64,000 nt of DNA from DASUCS01 sp041166385 (GCA_041166385.1 JBEEFW010000163.1:62001-126000); one strand, 5' to 3'. Positions 7,624-16,104 are shown, counted from the first letter of the stretch. Program-made: numbers and translations. Notes: generated by a model from the letters alone, not told the origin.

Positions 7624-8898
7624 GTGCGCAGATTATCCAGGCGTGCTGCCATCCTCGGCATTCTGCTGATGGCGACGGCCCTCGTGGCGCCGATGGCCGC
7701 GCCCGCCTCCGCCGAGCCGTTCCCGACCCCGGTCGTCAGTGTGATCCAGGTCAACGGGTACATCGACCCCATCGAGGTCGACTTCATCGAGCGCGCGATC
7801 GACGACGCCGAGACCGACCGGTCCAGCCCCGTTGTCGTGCTCGTCATCCAGCTCGACAGCCCGGGCTCGGTCGTCTCCGACGCCCAGCTCGACAAGCTCG
7901 TTGCCCGCATCCACGACGCGAAGGTCGACATCGGCGTGTGGGTCGGGCCATCAGGTGCCGTCGCACTCGGCCGCGCGGCTGACCTCGTCGTGGCCGCCAA
8001 GTACCGCGGCCTCGCGCCCGGGAGCCGGCTCGACATCGGCACCCGCGTCGTGGGCGCCGACGAAGCGTTCTCGTTGGGGCGCACCAACATCGGGTCGAAG
8101 TGCGAACGGGCGCAGGGCTCCACCGAGGGCTGCGCCGCCACGATCGGCGACTTCGTCGTCAGCATCCCGTCCGTTCCCACCAAGACCATCGAGCAGAACG
8201 GCCAGACCCGCCTCGAACCGGCGGCGCAGACGCGCTTCGCCCAGCTGTCGATCGTGAATCGACTCCTGCACTCGGTCGCCAGCCCGCCCGTGGCCTACCT
8301 GCTCTTCGTGATCGGGACGGCCCTGCTGATCTTCGAGCTGTTCACCGCCGGGGTGGGCGTGGCCGGCGTCGTCGGCGCGGTCTCCTTCCTGATGGGCTGC
8401 TACGGGCTGGCAGTGCTGCCGACCCGTCCGCTCGCCGTCGGGCTGCTGGTGTTCGCCATGTTCGGCTACGCCATCGACATCCAGACCGGTGTGCCCCGCG
8501 TGTGGACGGGCATCGCCACTGCGTCGTTCGCGGTCGGGTCGCTGCTGCTCTACGACGGCGTGTCCCTGTCCTGGATCACGCTCCTGGCCGGTGTGGTCGG
8601 GATGACGATCGCCATGATCGCGGGCATGCCGGCCATGGTCCGGGCCCGGTTCTCCACGCCCACGATCGGCCGGGAATGGATGATCGGCGAGGAGGGCGAG
8701 GCCCGCACCGCCATCGCCCCCGACGGCACGGTGCTGGTACGCGGCGCCCCCTGGCGGGCCCGCACGAACCGAGCGACCCCGATCGCGATGGGCGATCCCG
8801 TCCGGGTGGCGGCCATCGAGGGCCTCGTCCTCGATGTCGAGCCGCTCGTCGGTGCCGCCCGTGACTACCGGGAGCCGAAGCCTTCACCGGACGCCTGA
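7624..8898 (+). CDS. NfeD-family membrane protein with ClpP-class domain lacking the catalytic serine
   Basis: About 424 residues: signal peptide (residues ~1-25, ending APASA), a crotonase/ClpP-fold domain (~30-200), four or five membrane helices (~215-345), and a C-terminal OB-fold NfeD domain (~360-424). In the family (archaeal 1510-type STOPP proteases) the serine lies in a motif like ARAASAG. Here the aligned stretch reads SGAVALGRAADL, with Gly at the serine position (~115), so it is probably not a protease. GTG 7624 is chosen because GGAG lies 5 bases upstream; GTG 7618 overlaps that site. NfeD proteins usually work with stomatin-like proteins, none of which is adjacent. Confidence 0.82.
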   Translation: MRRLSRRAAILGILLMATALVAPMAAPASAEPFPTPVVSVIQVNGYIDPIEVDFIERAIDDAETDRSSPVVVLVIQLDSPGSVVSDAQLDKLVARIHDAKVDIGVWVGPSGAVALGRAADLVVAAKYRGLAPGSRLDIGTRVVGADEAFSLGRTNIGSKCERAQGSTEGCAATIGDFVVSIPSVPTKTIEQNGQTRLEPAAQTRFAQLSIVNRLLHSVASPPVAYLLFVIGTALLIFELFTAGVGVAGVVGAVSFLMGCYGLAVLPTRPLAVGLLVFAMFGYAIDIQTGVPRVWTGIATASFAVGSLLLYDGVSLSWITLLAGVVGMTIAMIAGMPAMVRARFSTPTIGREWMIGEEGEARTAIAPDGTVLVRGAPWRARTNRATPIAMGDPVRVAAIEGLVLDVEPLVGAARDYREPKPSPDA

Positions 8899-8934
8899 CC
8901 TGGGGTTTCGGCCCGCGCTCGCGAAAGTTCACCC

Positions 8935-8964
8935 TTGTCACCAGGAAAAACCCGGTTGTAGGGT
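8935..8964 (+). promoter_or_regulatory. Candidate promoter of the whiB gene
   Basis: TTGTCA (8935-8940) and TAGGGT (8959-8964) are separated by 18 bases, a sigma-70-like arrangement about 27 bases before the GTG start at 8991. A Shine-Dalgarno-like AAAGGGGG precedes the start. Assigned from spacing and sequence only. Confidence 0.45.
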
Positions 8965-8990
8965 CGCCCCTGCGAAAGGGGGACGCTTTT

Positions 8991-9254
8991 GTGAGCGCAG
9001 TTCGCATTGACGACGTCTGGCAGGTGAAGGCGGCATGTCGGGGGCCCCAGTCGGCCGTTTTCTTCCCGCCATCGCATTTCGAGCGCAAGGACGAGAAGGT
9101 CGAGCGGGAAGGCCGAGCCAAGGCCATCTGTGTCTCCTGCCCGGTCCGCCAGCCCTGTCTGGACTACGCCGTCAAGATCCGTGAGCCTCACGGTATCTGG
9201 GGCGGCCTGAACGAATTGGAGCGCAAGCAGCTCCTCGCACACCGCGGCCTCTAG
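8991..9254 (+). CDS. WhiB-family iron-sulfur regulator
   Basis: 87 residues. Four conserved cysteines (16, 47, 50, 56) in the C...C-x2-C-x5-C pattern bind a [4Fe-4S] cluster in this family, and GIWGG (68-72) is the turn before the DNA-contacting basic tail. WhiB proteins occur almost only in actinobacteria and work as redox- or stress-responsive regulators, usually bound to the primary sigma factor. The neighbourhood (paired ArsA-like ATPases upstream, class A PBP further on) resembles that of mycobacterial whiB4, but the subclass cannot be fixed from the sequence alone. Confidence 0.95.
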   Translation: MSAVRIDDVWQVKAACRGPQSAVFFPPSHFERKDEKVEREGRAKAICVSCPVRQPCLDYAVKIREPHGIWGGLNELERKQLLAHRGL

Positions 9255-9299
9255 CCCCCGGGTCGCCCGTTTGCGAGAGGTGGGCTTCACGCCCCTACG

Positions 9300-10268
9300 G
9301 TGACTGCTGCAATGGCGCGCACCCGCGAAGCCGCAGTCCCCGTCGACTCGGTCGACGCCGTCGTCGAGCCAGACGAAACAGAAGCGCCGGAAGCCGCGTT
9401 CGCCTGGCGCCGCACGTGGGTCGACGACCGCCCCGCGCTGTACGGCGTTGCCGGCGGCGGCGGCATGCCCGTCCTGTTCCTCCACGGCTGGGCGCTCGGG
9501 TCGCGCAGCTACCGCCGCTCGATCGACCGCTTGGTGGCGCAGGGGTGCCACGTCTTTGCGCCGGCGCTGCCCGGGTTCGGGGGCACTCCCGATCTTCCCC
9601 GCCGTCACTTCTCGTTCTCGGGCTACGCCGACTGGGTCGACGGGTTCCTCGATGCGGTCGGGGTCGAGGAGAAGGTCATGCTCGTCGGCCACTCCTTCGG
9701 CGGCGGCGTGGCCATCAAGGCCGCGCACCGAATGCCACACCGCGTGCGCACGCTCGTGCTCATCAACTCCGTCGGTGGCTCGGCGTGGCAGACGGGCTCG
9801 AGCATCAAGGCGATCAGCGAGCGCCCGCTGTGGGACTGGGGACTGCACTTCCCGTCCGACATCTGGCCGCTCGCCCAGGCGACCAAAGTGCTGCCCGTCA
9901 TCCTCGAAGAGGCGTTGCCCAACCTGCTCCGCAACCCGAGCGCGTTCTGGAAGGTCGGGCAGCTTGCCCGCCGCGCGGACCTGACTCGCGAGCTCGAGGA
10001 GCTGAAGACCCGCGAGCTGCCGGTCGTCGTGCTGTGGGGCGCCCGTGACGGGGTGGTGCCGCGGTCGGGGTTCGACGCGATGTGCGCGGCCCTCGGTTCC
10101 GAGGGTGAGGTCATCGACGGCAGCCACTCGTGGTTGCTGGCCGACCCCGATCAGTTCGGCGAGGTCATGACGAACCACGTCGAGGTGGCCAAGCTCGCCC
10201 GCCGCCTCGAGACCGAAGGCGGTCGATGGTCCGGCAACCACCCGGTGTTCCGGTTCCTACGTCGCTGA
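9300..10268 (+). CDS. Alpha/beta hydrolase
   Basis: About 322 residues. The fold is shown by LFLHGWA (oxyanion region), the nucleophile elbow GHSFGG (Ser near residue 128), LWGARDGVVP (acid residue) and GSHSWLL (catalytic His near 281). A helical cap lies between the elbow and the acid. There is no signal peptide, so it is cytosolic. The N-terminal ~30 residues are acidic and probably disordered; GTG 9300 has a GAGAGGTGGG upstream and ATG 9312 is the alternative. The substrate is unknown. Its 3' end faces selB across the split palindrome element. Confidence 0.88.
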   Translation: MTAAMARTREAAVPVDSVDAVVEPDETEAPEAAFAWRRTWVDDRPALYGVAGGGGMPVLFLHGWALGSRSYRRSIDRLVAQGCHVFAPALPGFGGTPDLPRRHFSFSGYADWVDGFLDAVGVEEKVMLVGHSFGGGVAIKAAHRMPHRVRTLVLINSVGGSAWQTGSSIKAISERPLWDWGLHFPSDIWPLAQATKVLPVILEEALPNLLRNPSAFWKVGQLARRADLTRELEELKTRELPVVVLWGARDGVVPRSGFDAMCAALGSEGEVIDGSHSWLLADPDQFGEVMTNHVEVAKLARRLETEGGRWSGNHPVFRFLRR

Positions 10269-10281
10269 CCCTCCTGATTCG

Positions 10282-10726
10282 AAATCCCACTCAGACATAC
10301 ACATTTCTGGTTCTCCTCACCTTTGTGTGGGTCGCCGGCGGCCGATTGGTCGGGGTCGGCGCTGGTCAGAACGGTGAAACAGCGCGATGAAGACGGCGTC
10401 GGGCGGCGCGCGTCGAGGTGGGCGGTCGCGCCGAGGCGCCTTTGTGGTACCAGAGCGACGTGGAATGTCGCCAAGCGCGCCAAGACGTCGAGGTCGGCGA
10501 CAATTGGCGCCGATGGCGACACATCCGGTCGCCAAGCGCGCCAAGAGTTCGCGGCACGGCCGACCACCCGCGGTGAGCGCAGCCCGCGCCTCGACCAGGA
10601 GCCGGCGTGAGGTTGACGCCCCCCGACGTCGGTCGTCCTGGCTGCGTCGTTCACGTCCGCGTCGCGCGGGGTGGACCCACAAAACCCGCGGAGTCCCACA
10701 TTTCTGTGTAGTTCTGAGTGGGATTT
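10282..10726. mobile_element. Palindrome (family A) split by a ~390-base non-coding insert
   Basis: The left half (10282-10309) and right half (10697-10726) are the two halves of the palindrome found intact at 55085-55132. They are separated by about 387 bases. The 10 bases CACATTTCTG occur at both junctions (10300-10309 and 10697-10706), as expected for a target-site duplication at the palindrome centre. The insert ends show imperfect inverted similarity (TTTGTGTGGGTC on the left, GGACCCACAAAA on the right). It contains the paired hairpin repeats at 10454-10545 and no convincing gene. This fits a MITE-like non-autonomous element, and it fills the whole gap between the hydrolase and selB 3' ends. 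Confidence 0.6.
10454..10545 (-). repeat. Second pair of hairpin repeats, family CTTGGCGCGYTTGGCGAC
   Basis: On the minus strand, two copies (10515-10545 and 10454-10484) share the 18-base core CTTGGCGCGCTTGGCGAC without mismatch, each followed by 7 variable bases and GTCGC(C). The spacing of 61 bases is nearly that of the 4510-4600 pair (60). The identical layout at two loci suggests the pair, not the single copy, is the functional or mobile unit. Confidence 0.7.
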
Positions 10727-10728
10727 CG

Positions 10729-12456
10729 TCAGTGGGGGAGTCGCGGTCCCGCGACTCTCACGTCGCCGCGGCGGCGCGTGATGCCGCGAGCATCGAGAAT
10801 GGTGAGCAACGGGACGGCCCACTTGCGCGTCGTGCTCAACGCCTCGCGCACCTCGGCGACGGTCACGCCGTCGGGGGTGGCGCGCAACAGTTCGCCGATC
10901 GTCGCTGCCGCCTGAGCGATCGCCGCCGGCGCGAACCACACACCGTCCTGTTCGACCACGAGGTCGCGCCGCACGAGCTCGCGCAACTCGGCGCGGTCTA
11001 CGCCTTGATCCTCCGCGCTCGGCGGCATGAACGGCGACGCCTCGAGCGCGGCCACGAACGGATGACCAGACAGCGGATCATCCGCTCCCGCGGTCGCCGC
11101 CCGCCCGCCCGACACGACCACCGCGTCGAGCGAGGTCAGCACCGCACGGTCCCGCTCGTCGAGTGCCGCCACGTCGAGCCCGAGCGGGCCTGCCGCGCTC
11201 ACCATCGCTTGCAGCCGCGCCTTGGCCTCGGCCAACGCGCCCTCGTCTACCACCCAGCGCCCCACCGTTGGCGCGCGCCGCTCACCCGTCAGCCGCTCGA
11301 GCTCGGTGGCGTCGACCCAGCCGCGCTCCGCGATGACACGTTCGACCGAGCGATCCGGGTGCGCCTTCGCCGCCCGCAGCGCCGGCGCGATGTCGAGCAC
11401 CTCGCCGCCCCCGACGGTCTCGGACCGGCCGCTCTCGCGCAGCACGTAGCGATCTCCCGGCACGAGCGGCAACGCCGTCGGCAGATGCAGCCGCACGAGA
11501 CCCTGCTCGCCTGGCCCGATCGCCGACGGGCCGAGGATGCGCAGCCGCACGGGATGCTCGCCGCTTCCGATGTACGCCACGTACGCGCCGCGCCGCGACA
11601 CCTCGTGATCGAGCGCGTCGAGGACCCGTAGCGACGCGTCGATCGTCTGCGTGCGATGCCACTGCCCGGGCCGCACGAGCGCGTCGCCACGGGCCACGTC
11701 GTGGTGGTGCACGCCGACGAGGTTCACTGCAGTGCGATTGCCGGGACCCAACGACGCGTGCGACTGACCCAGCGACTGCAGTCCGCGCACCCGCACCTCA
11801 TGGTCGCCCGCGTCGTTCGTCACGAGGAGCTCGTCGCCCGTGGAGAGCGCGCCACCGGTGAGCGTGCCCGTCACCACCGTGCCCGCGCCGGCAGCCGCGA
11901 AGGAACGGTCGACCCACAGGCGCGGTCGCTCGAGATCCGCGGCGGACGGCGTGTCCGTCAGCAGGCGATCGAGCGCGAGACGCAACCCGCCGAGACCCAC
12001 GCCCGTAGGTGCGTCGACCGCGATGATCTCTGCGCCTTCGAGGAACGTCCCCTCGACGTGGTCGATCACGTCGAGCCGGGCCAGCTCCGCGTGGTCGTCG
12101 TCGACGATGCCGACTTTCGTGAGTGCGATCACGCCGTGCTCGAGGCCGAGCAGCTCGAGGATGCGCAGGTGCTCCTCCGACTGCGGCTTCCACCCTTCGG
12201 TGGCCGCGACCACGAACACGCACGCGTCGACTGCGCCCACGCCGGCGAGCATGTTCTTCAGGAAGCGCACGTGGCCCGGCACATCGACGAACGCGATGCC
12301 GCGGCCCGACGGCAAGACCGTCCATGCGAAGCCGAGATCGATCGTCAGCCCCCGCCGCTTCTCCTCAGCGAAACGGTCAGGGTCGATGTTCGTCAGCGCG
12401 AGAACGAGCGTCGACTTGCCGTGATCGACATGCCCGGCCGTCGCGACGACGTGCAT
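10729..12456 (-). CDS. selB: Selenocysteine-specific elongation factor SelB
   Basis: 575 residues. The N-terminal GTPase has GHVDHGKST (Walker A), RGLTIDLGF (switch I, typical of SelB), DVPGH and a TKVG in the NKxD position. Beta-barrel domains and C-terminal winged-helix repeats that bind the SECIS hairpin follow (to ~570). SelB brings Sec-tRNA to UGA codons. Its ATG at 12456 shares one base with the selA stop (TGATG). It ends just before the right half of the split palindrome. No selenoprotein, selD or tRNA-Sec gene is visible in the window. Confidence 0.95.
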   Translation of the reverse strand: MHVVATAGHVDHGKSTLVLALTNIDPDRFAEEKRRGLTIDLGFAWTVLPSGRGIAFVDVPGHVRFLKNMLAGVGAVDACVFVVAATEGWKPQSEEHLRILELLGLEHGVIALTKVGIVDDDHAELARLDVIDHVEGTFLEGAEIIAVDAPTGVGLGGLRLALDRLLTDTPSAADLERPRLWVDRSFAAAGAGTVVTGTLTGGALSTGDELLVTNDAGDHEVRVRGLQSLGQSHASLGPGNRTAVNLVGVHHHDVARGDALVRPGQWHRTQTIDASLRVLDALDHEVSRRGAYVAYIGSGEHPVRLRILGPSAIGPGEQGLVRLHLPTALPLVPGDRYVLRESGRSETVGGGEVLDIAPALRAAKAHPDRSVERVIAERGWVDATELERLTGERRAPTVGRWVVDEGALAEAKARLQAMVSAAGPLGLDVAALDERDRAVLTSLDAVVVSGGRAATAGADDPLSGHPFVAALEASPFMPPSAEDQGVDRAELRELVRRDLVVEQDGVWFAPAAIAQAAATIGELLRATPDGVTVAEVREALSTTRKWAVPLLTILDARGITRRRGDVRVAGPRLPH

Positions 12457-13703
12457 CAGGCAAGAGCGCCCAGTGCAGCAACCAGCAGTGCGTCGTCGGA
12501 CGGATCGACCGTCCGCAGGTCGAGGATCGTCCGATCATCGTCGACGCGCGCGATCACGGGCTTGGGCTTCGCGCTGCGCAGCCGCGCGGTGACGTCACCG
12601 TCCAGGGCCACACCCACTGACGGGATCTCGACGCCCGGCAGCGTGCCACCGCCCGTCACTGACGCACACTCGACGACGACACCCCGACCGAGCGCCTCGG
12701 CGCGGGCTCGAAGTTCGTGGACAGCAATCGTCGCCATGCGCCAGAACGGGATGCGCCGCCCGTCGCGTTCGAGGTACGCCAATGCCACCTGTTCGAGCGC
12801 ACCGAGCACGAGCCCGCCCGGCCGCAACGCGCGGTACAGCGGATGGCGGGCGCACGCGTCCACCAAGTCGGCCCGGCCCGCGAGCACGCCGGCCTGCGGC
12901 CCGCCGAGGAGCTTGTCGCCGGAGAAGACGACGAGCGCGGCCCCGGCCTCGAGCGTCTGGCGCGCCGCCGGCTCGTCGCGCAGCCACGCCGGCGGTCCGT
13001 CCGGCAGCCATGGGCACGCGGTGTCGAGCAGCCCCGATCCGAGATCGACGAGCACCGGCGGGCCGATCGACGCGACGTCGGACACCGACGTCTCCTCGGT
13101 GAAGCCGGTGATGCGGTAGTTGGACTGATGCACCTTCAGCAACAGCGCGACATCAGCGGCGACACTCGCATAGTCGTCGCGGCGCGTGCGGTTCGTCGTG
13201 CCGACCTCGACGAGGTGCGCGCCCGACTCGCTCATCACCTCCGGCACGCGGAACCCGCCGCCGATCTCGACGAGCTCGCCGCGCGACACGGCCACGCCCC
13301 GCCCTCGCGCGAGCGCGGCCAGCGCGAGCAACACTGCGGCCGCGCCGTTGTTCACGACGAGGGCCGCTTCGGCGCCGCACGCGCGCGCCAGCAACGCACC
13401 GGCCCGATCGCGCCGCGAGCCGCGTTTACCGCTGACGACGTCGAGTTCGAGGTTCGTGTACGACGCCGGCTGCTCGACGCCGAGTGGGGCGCGCCCCAAG
13501 TTGGTGTGGAGGAGCACGCCGGTCGCGTTGACGACAGGTTGCAACAGCGCGGCCCGCGTGGCTTCCGCGATCGCGCGGGCGCTATCAGGATCGCCGCCGG
13601 CGATCGCGGCCCGTGCGGCGTCCACGAGCAACGGATGAGGGAGTCCGACGTCCGCGATGGAGCGCGCCAACGCGTCGACCGACGGCGGCCGCACCACGGT
13701 CAT
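12456..13703 (-). CDS. selA: L-seryl-tRNA(Sec) selenium transferase SelA
   Basis: 415 residues, slightly shorter than the ~460 of enterobacterial SelA. It is a PLP enzyme turning Ser-tRNA(Sec) into Sec-tRNA(Sec). VVNATGVLLHTNLGRAPL and the PLP lysine motif FSGDKLLGGPQAG (Lys near residue 263) identify it. The start ATG 13703 overlaps the permease stop by 4 bases, and the stop overlaps the selB start by one base, so selAB belong to an operon led by an ABC exporter. Confidence 0.95.
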   Translation of the reverse strand: MTVVRPPSVDALARSIADVGLPHPLLVDAARAAIAGGDPDSARAIAEATRAALLQPVVNATGVLLHTNLGRAPLGVEQPASYTNLELDVVSGKRGSRRDRAGALLARACGAEAALVVNNGAAAVLLALAALARGRGVAVSRGELVEIGGGFRVPEVMSESGAHLVEVGTTNRTRRDDYASVAADVALLLKVHQSNYRITGFTEETSVSDVASIGPPVLVDLGSGLLDTACPWLPDGPPAWLRDEPAARQTLEAGAALVVFSGDKLLGGPQAGVLAGRADLVDACARHPLYRALRPGGLVLGALEQVALAYLERDGRRIPFWRMATIAVHELRARAEALGRGVVVECASVTGGGTLPGVEIPSVGVALDGDVTARLRSAKPKPVIARVDDDRTILDLRTVDPSDDALLVAALGALA

Positions 13704-14497
13704 TCTCGGACGTCGCGCCGTTCGAACACGGCGGTGCCGATCACGAGGACGATCACGGCCAGCACAATAAGCACGCTCGTGTCGAACGCGTCGATGCCGT
13801 CGGTGAGCGGTTGGTGGCCGTCGTACCAACGCCACACCGTGAGCGGCCGAAGGGGCTTCAACGCGTCGACCACTCGGGACAGGGCCGAGACGACGTAGCC
13901 GGCGACGGCGAGGCCCGATCCGAAGCCGAGTGCCATCGCTCGCCGGCCGGTGGCCGCCCCGACGGCCAACGCCAGGGCTCCAAAGGCGAGCGCCAGCACA
14001 CTCGCCTCGATCACCGCCGCCGTCTCGTTGGCGATCCCGATGTTGATGTCGCTCACGCCCGACAGCGCGACGAGTGGCAGCCACAACCCGATCGCCGTCA
14101 CGACGATGAGCTCGGCGACCATGGCGACGAGTCGTTGCCGCACGGCCGCCCGTCGTCGAACGGGATACGCAAGTACGAGGTTGAGCGTGTGGCCTTCCTC
14201 TTCACCCGCGATCGCGGCCGCGCCCCGCCCCACCATGAACGAGATGAGCACGAATGGCACGATCCAGCCGAACAGCCGGCTCGTGAGGTAGCCGACCGGG
14301 GAGATGATGCTGTCGCTGCCCAAGAAGGCGCGCACGGCATCGGGCAGTTCGCTGAACGACTTGTCGAGGCTCACGTCGCTCTTGATCGAGGGGTAGAAGG
14401 CCACCACCGCCGCGACGAGAGCGGCCACGCTGACGACTCGCACGACGACGCCAACCCGTCCTCGCCTCAGCGCGGCGACTGCGAGCTCAGCCTGCAT
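13700..14497 (-). CDS. ABC-2 type exporter permease
   Basis: 265 residues with six predicted membrane helices, for example ~20-35, ~75-90, ~120-145, ~155-190, ~195-215 and ~240-260. The layout matches ABC-2 permeases. It overlaps the ATPase gene upstream (11 bases) and selA downstream (4 bases). Together with the ATPase it makes an ABC-2 exporter whose cargo is unknown. Its place in one operon with selAB is unusual. Confidence 0.85.
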   Translation of the reverse strand: MQAELAVAALRRGRVGVVVRVVSVAALVAAVVAFYPSIKSDVSLDKSFSELPDAVRAFLGSDSIISPVGYLTSRLFGWIVPFVLISFMVGRGAAAIAGEEEGHTLNLVLAYPVRRRAAVRQRLVAMVAELIVVTAIGLWLPLVALSGVSDINIGIANETAAVIEASVLALAFGALALAVGAATGRRAMALGFGSGLAVAGYVVSALSRVVDALKPLRPLTVWRWYDGHQPLTDGIDAFDTSVLIVLAVIVLVIGTAVFERRDVRE

Positions 14498-15389
14498 CAG
14501 GGTCTCCGTAGTACGAGAGCACGATCTGTTCGAGGTCGGGTTCGTGGCTCACGATGTTCACGACCTCATACTGGGCCAACGCCTTGATGAGCGGATCGAC
14601 GGAGCCGGTGATGGAGAGGCCGACGACCGCGCCATGCACGCCGAGCACGTTGACACCCTCGATCGCCGCGAACGCGTCGACGTCGATCGGACGAGCGAAC
14701 GTGACCTCGAACTGGCGCAGCGCCCGGCTCTTCAACGCGGCGACGTCGTCGACGGTCACGACGCGTCCCTCGCGCAACACCGCGACGCGCGTCGCGGTGT
14801 GCTCCACCTCCGACAACACGTGCGACGACAGGAACACGGTCACGCCGGCCGCGGCTCGCTCGAGCACCATGGTCCGGAACTCGCGCTGTTGCAGGGGATC
14901 CAGCCCACTTGTGGGCTCGTCGAGGATCAGGAGCTCTGGGTCGTGCATGAATGCCTGCACGAGCCCGATCTTCTGACGGTTGCCCTTCGACAGATCACGG
15001 ATCTTTCGATCGAGCGTCAGGTCCACTCGCTCGGCCAGCGCGGCGATCGACGCTTGCGGCACGCCGCCCCGCAACCGAGCGAGGTGCCCCAACACCGACC
15101 GCACGGTCTCGCCGGGCCAGAGGGCGAGCTCACCGGGGAGGTAGCCGACTCGGCGACGTATCTCCATCGAGTCGCGATGGCTGTCGAGCCCGAGCACGGT
15201 GGCAGTGCCAGACGTGACATGCAGCAAGTCGAGGATCGAGCGGATGAACGTGGTCTTGCCGGAGCCGTTCGGCCCGAGAAACCCGAACACCTCGCCGGTC
15301 GCGACGTACAGGTCGACAGACTCGATCCCGCGGGCTTGGCCGTAACGCTTGGTCAGCGCGTCAGCGCGGATCGCCGCCGTGTCGCCCAT
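14487..15389 (-). CDS. ABC-2 exporter ATP-binding protein
   Basis: 300 residues. Walker A GPNGSGKT (~39-46), Q-loop region near YLPGEL, signature LSKGNRQK, Walker B LLILDEPTSGLD and the switch His in SSHVLSE are all present, so it should be an active ATPase. The C-terminal ~80 residues form the extra domain common in drug- and polyether-type ABC-2 ATPases. It is the first gene of a minus-strand operon (ATPase, permease, selA, selB), each overlapping the next. Confidence 0.92.
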   Translation of the reverse strand: MGDTAAIRADALTKRYGQARGIESVDLYVATGEVFGFLGPNGSGKTTFIRSILDLLHVTSGTATVLGLDSHRDSMEIRRRVGYLPGELALWPGETVRSVLGHLARLRGGVPQASIAALAERVDLTLDRKIRDLSKGNRQKIGLVQAFMHDPELLILDEPTSGLDPLQQREFRTMVLERAAAGVTVFLSSHVLSEVEHTATRVAVLREGRVVTVDDVAALKSRALRQFEVTFARPIDVDAFAAIEGVNVLGVHGAVVGLSITGSVDPLIKALAQYEVVNIVSHEPDLEQIVLSYYGDPDAG

Positions 15390-15411
15390 CGGGCGCCAAC
15401 CTACTTATGAA

Positions 15412-16020
15412 CTATGCGGAAACGGCAACGACCGGGTGTAGCTCGCGGCGGGAGATGACGTGGTCGATCATCCCGTACGCGACTGCGTCCTCGCCACGCA
15501 TGATGTGGTCACGCTCGATGTCGTTGGCAACGCGCTCGACGGTCTGACCGGTGTGCTCGGCGAGGATCTCGGTCATGCGATGCCGCATGAACACCATCTC
15601 CTTCGCCGCGAGTTCGACGTCGGTCGTCTGACCCTGCGCGCCGCCATGCGGTTGGTGGATGAGGATGCGGGCGTTCGGCAGTGCCAACCGCTTCCCCGCG
15701 GTTCCCGCGGCCAGCAGTACGGCCGCAGCTGATGCCGCTTGGCCCACGCAGATCGTGCTGATGGGTGAGCTGATGAACTGCATCGTGTCGTAGATGGCGA
15801 ACAGTCCTGTCATCTCGCCGCCGGGGGAGTTGATGTAGAGCTGGATCTCGCGCGTCGGGTCTTCGGCTTCGAGGTGCAGCAGCTGCGCGGTCACGACGTT
15901 CGCCACCGTGTCGTCCAACGCGGTGCCGAAGAACACGATGCGCTCTTTCAGCAGCCGCGAGTAGATGTCGTAGGCGCGCTCGCCGCGGTTGGTCTGCTCG
16001 ATGACGGTCGGGATCAGCAT
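15412..16020 (-). CDS. clpP: ATP-dependent Clp protease proteolytic subunit ClpP
   Basis: About 202 residues. The serine lies in GQAASAAAVLL, the histidine in LIHQPHGG and the aspartate in the IERDHIM region, giving the ClpP triad; SPGGEMTGLFAIYD is the handle-side motif. ATG 16020 has AGGAGG 4 bases upstream (16025-16030), so a longer reading from 16056 is not used. The family usually has GQAASMGA where this has GQAASAAA. Neither a second clpP nor clpX is adjacent. An operator-like palindrome (16035-16058) lies 15 bases upstream of the start. Confidence 0.93.
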   Translation of the reverse strand: MLIPTVIEQTNRGERAYDIYSRLLKERIVFFGTALDDTVANVVTAQLLHLEAEDPTREIQLYINSPGGEMTGLFAIYDTMQFISSPISTICVGQAASAAAVLLAAGTAGKRLALPNARILIHQPHGGAQGQTTDVELAAKEMVFMRHRMTEILAEHTGQTVERVANDIERDHIMRGEDAVAYGMIDHVISRRELHPVVAVSA

Positions 16021-16034
16021 GCATCCTCCTGATG

Positions 16035-16092
16035 ATGTGCAACTGAAGAGTTGCACATAGGATGGAAGATGTGCAACTATCGAGTTGCGTTT
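16035..16092. promoter_or_regulatory. Twin operators of the ArsR-family regulator
   Basis: A perfect 10-base inverted repeat ATGTGCAACT-GAAG-AGTTGCACAT (16035-16058) is followed by a near copy ATGTGCAACT-ATCG-AGTTGCGTTT (16069-16092), with centres 34 bases apart. They fill the space between divergent clpP and the SRPBCC-arsR genes. ArsR-type repressors bind such short inverted repeats, so autoregulation is likely and clpP might also be affected. A -10-like TAGGAT lies at 16058-16063. Confidence 0.7.
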
Positions 16093-16104
16093 ATGATGCT
16101 TCCC

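Noticed and set aside
10387..11631. Long plus-strand open frame (414 codons)
   Set aside because: Arg/His-rich, antisense to selB and the split-palindrome element, with no ribosome site; a shadow of high-GC codon use.
10269..13703. tRNA-Sec or selD expected near selAB
   Set aside because: No cloverleaf with a long acceptor or T-loop consensus and no selenophosphate synthetase motif was found in the gaps or neighbouring frames.
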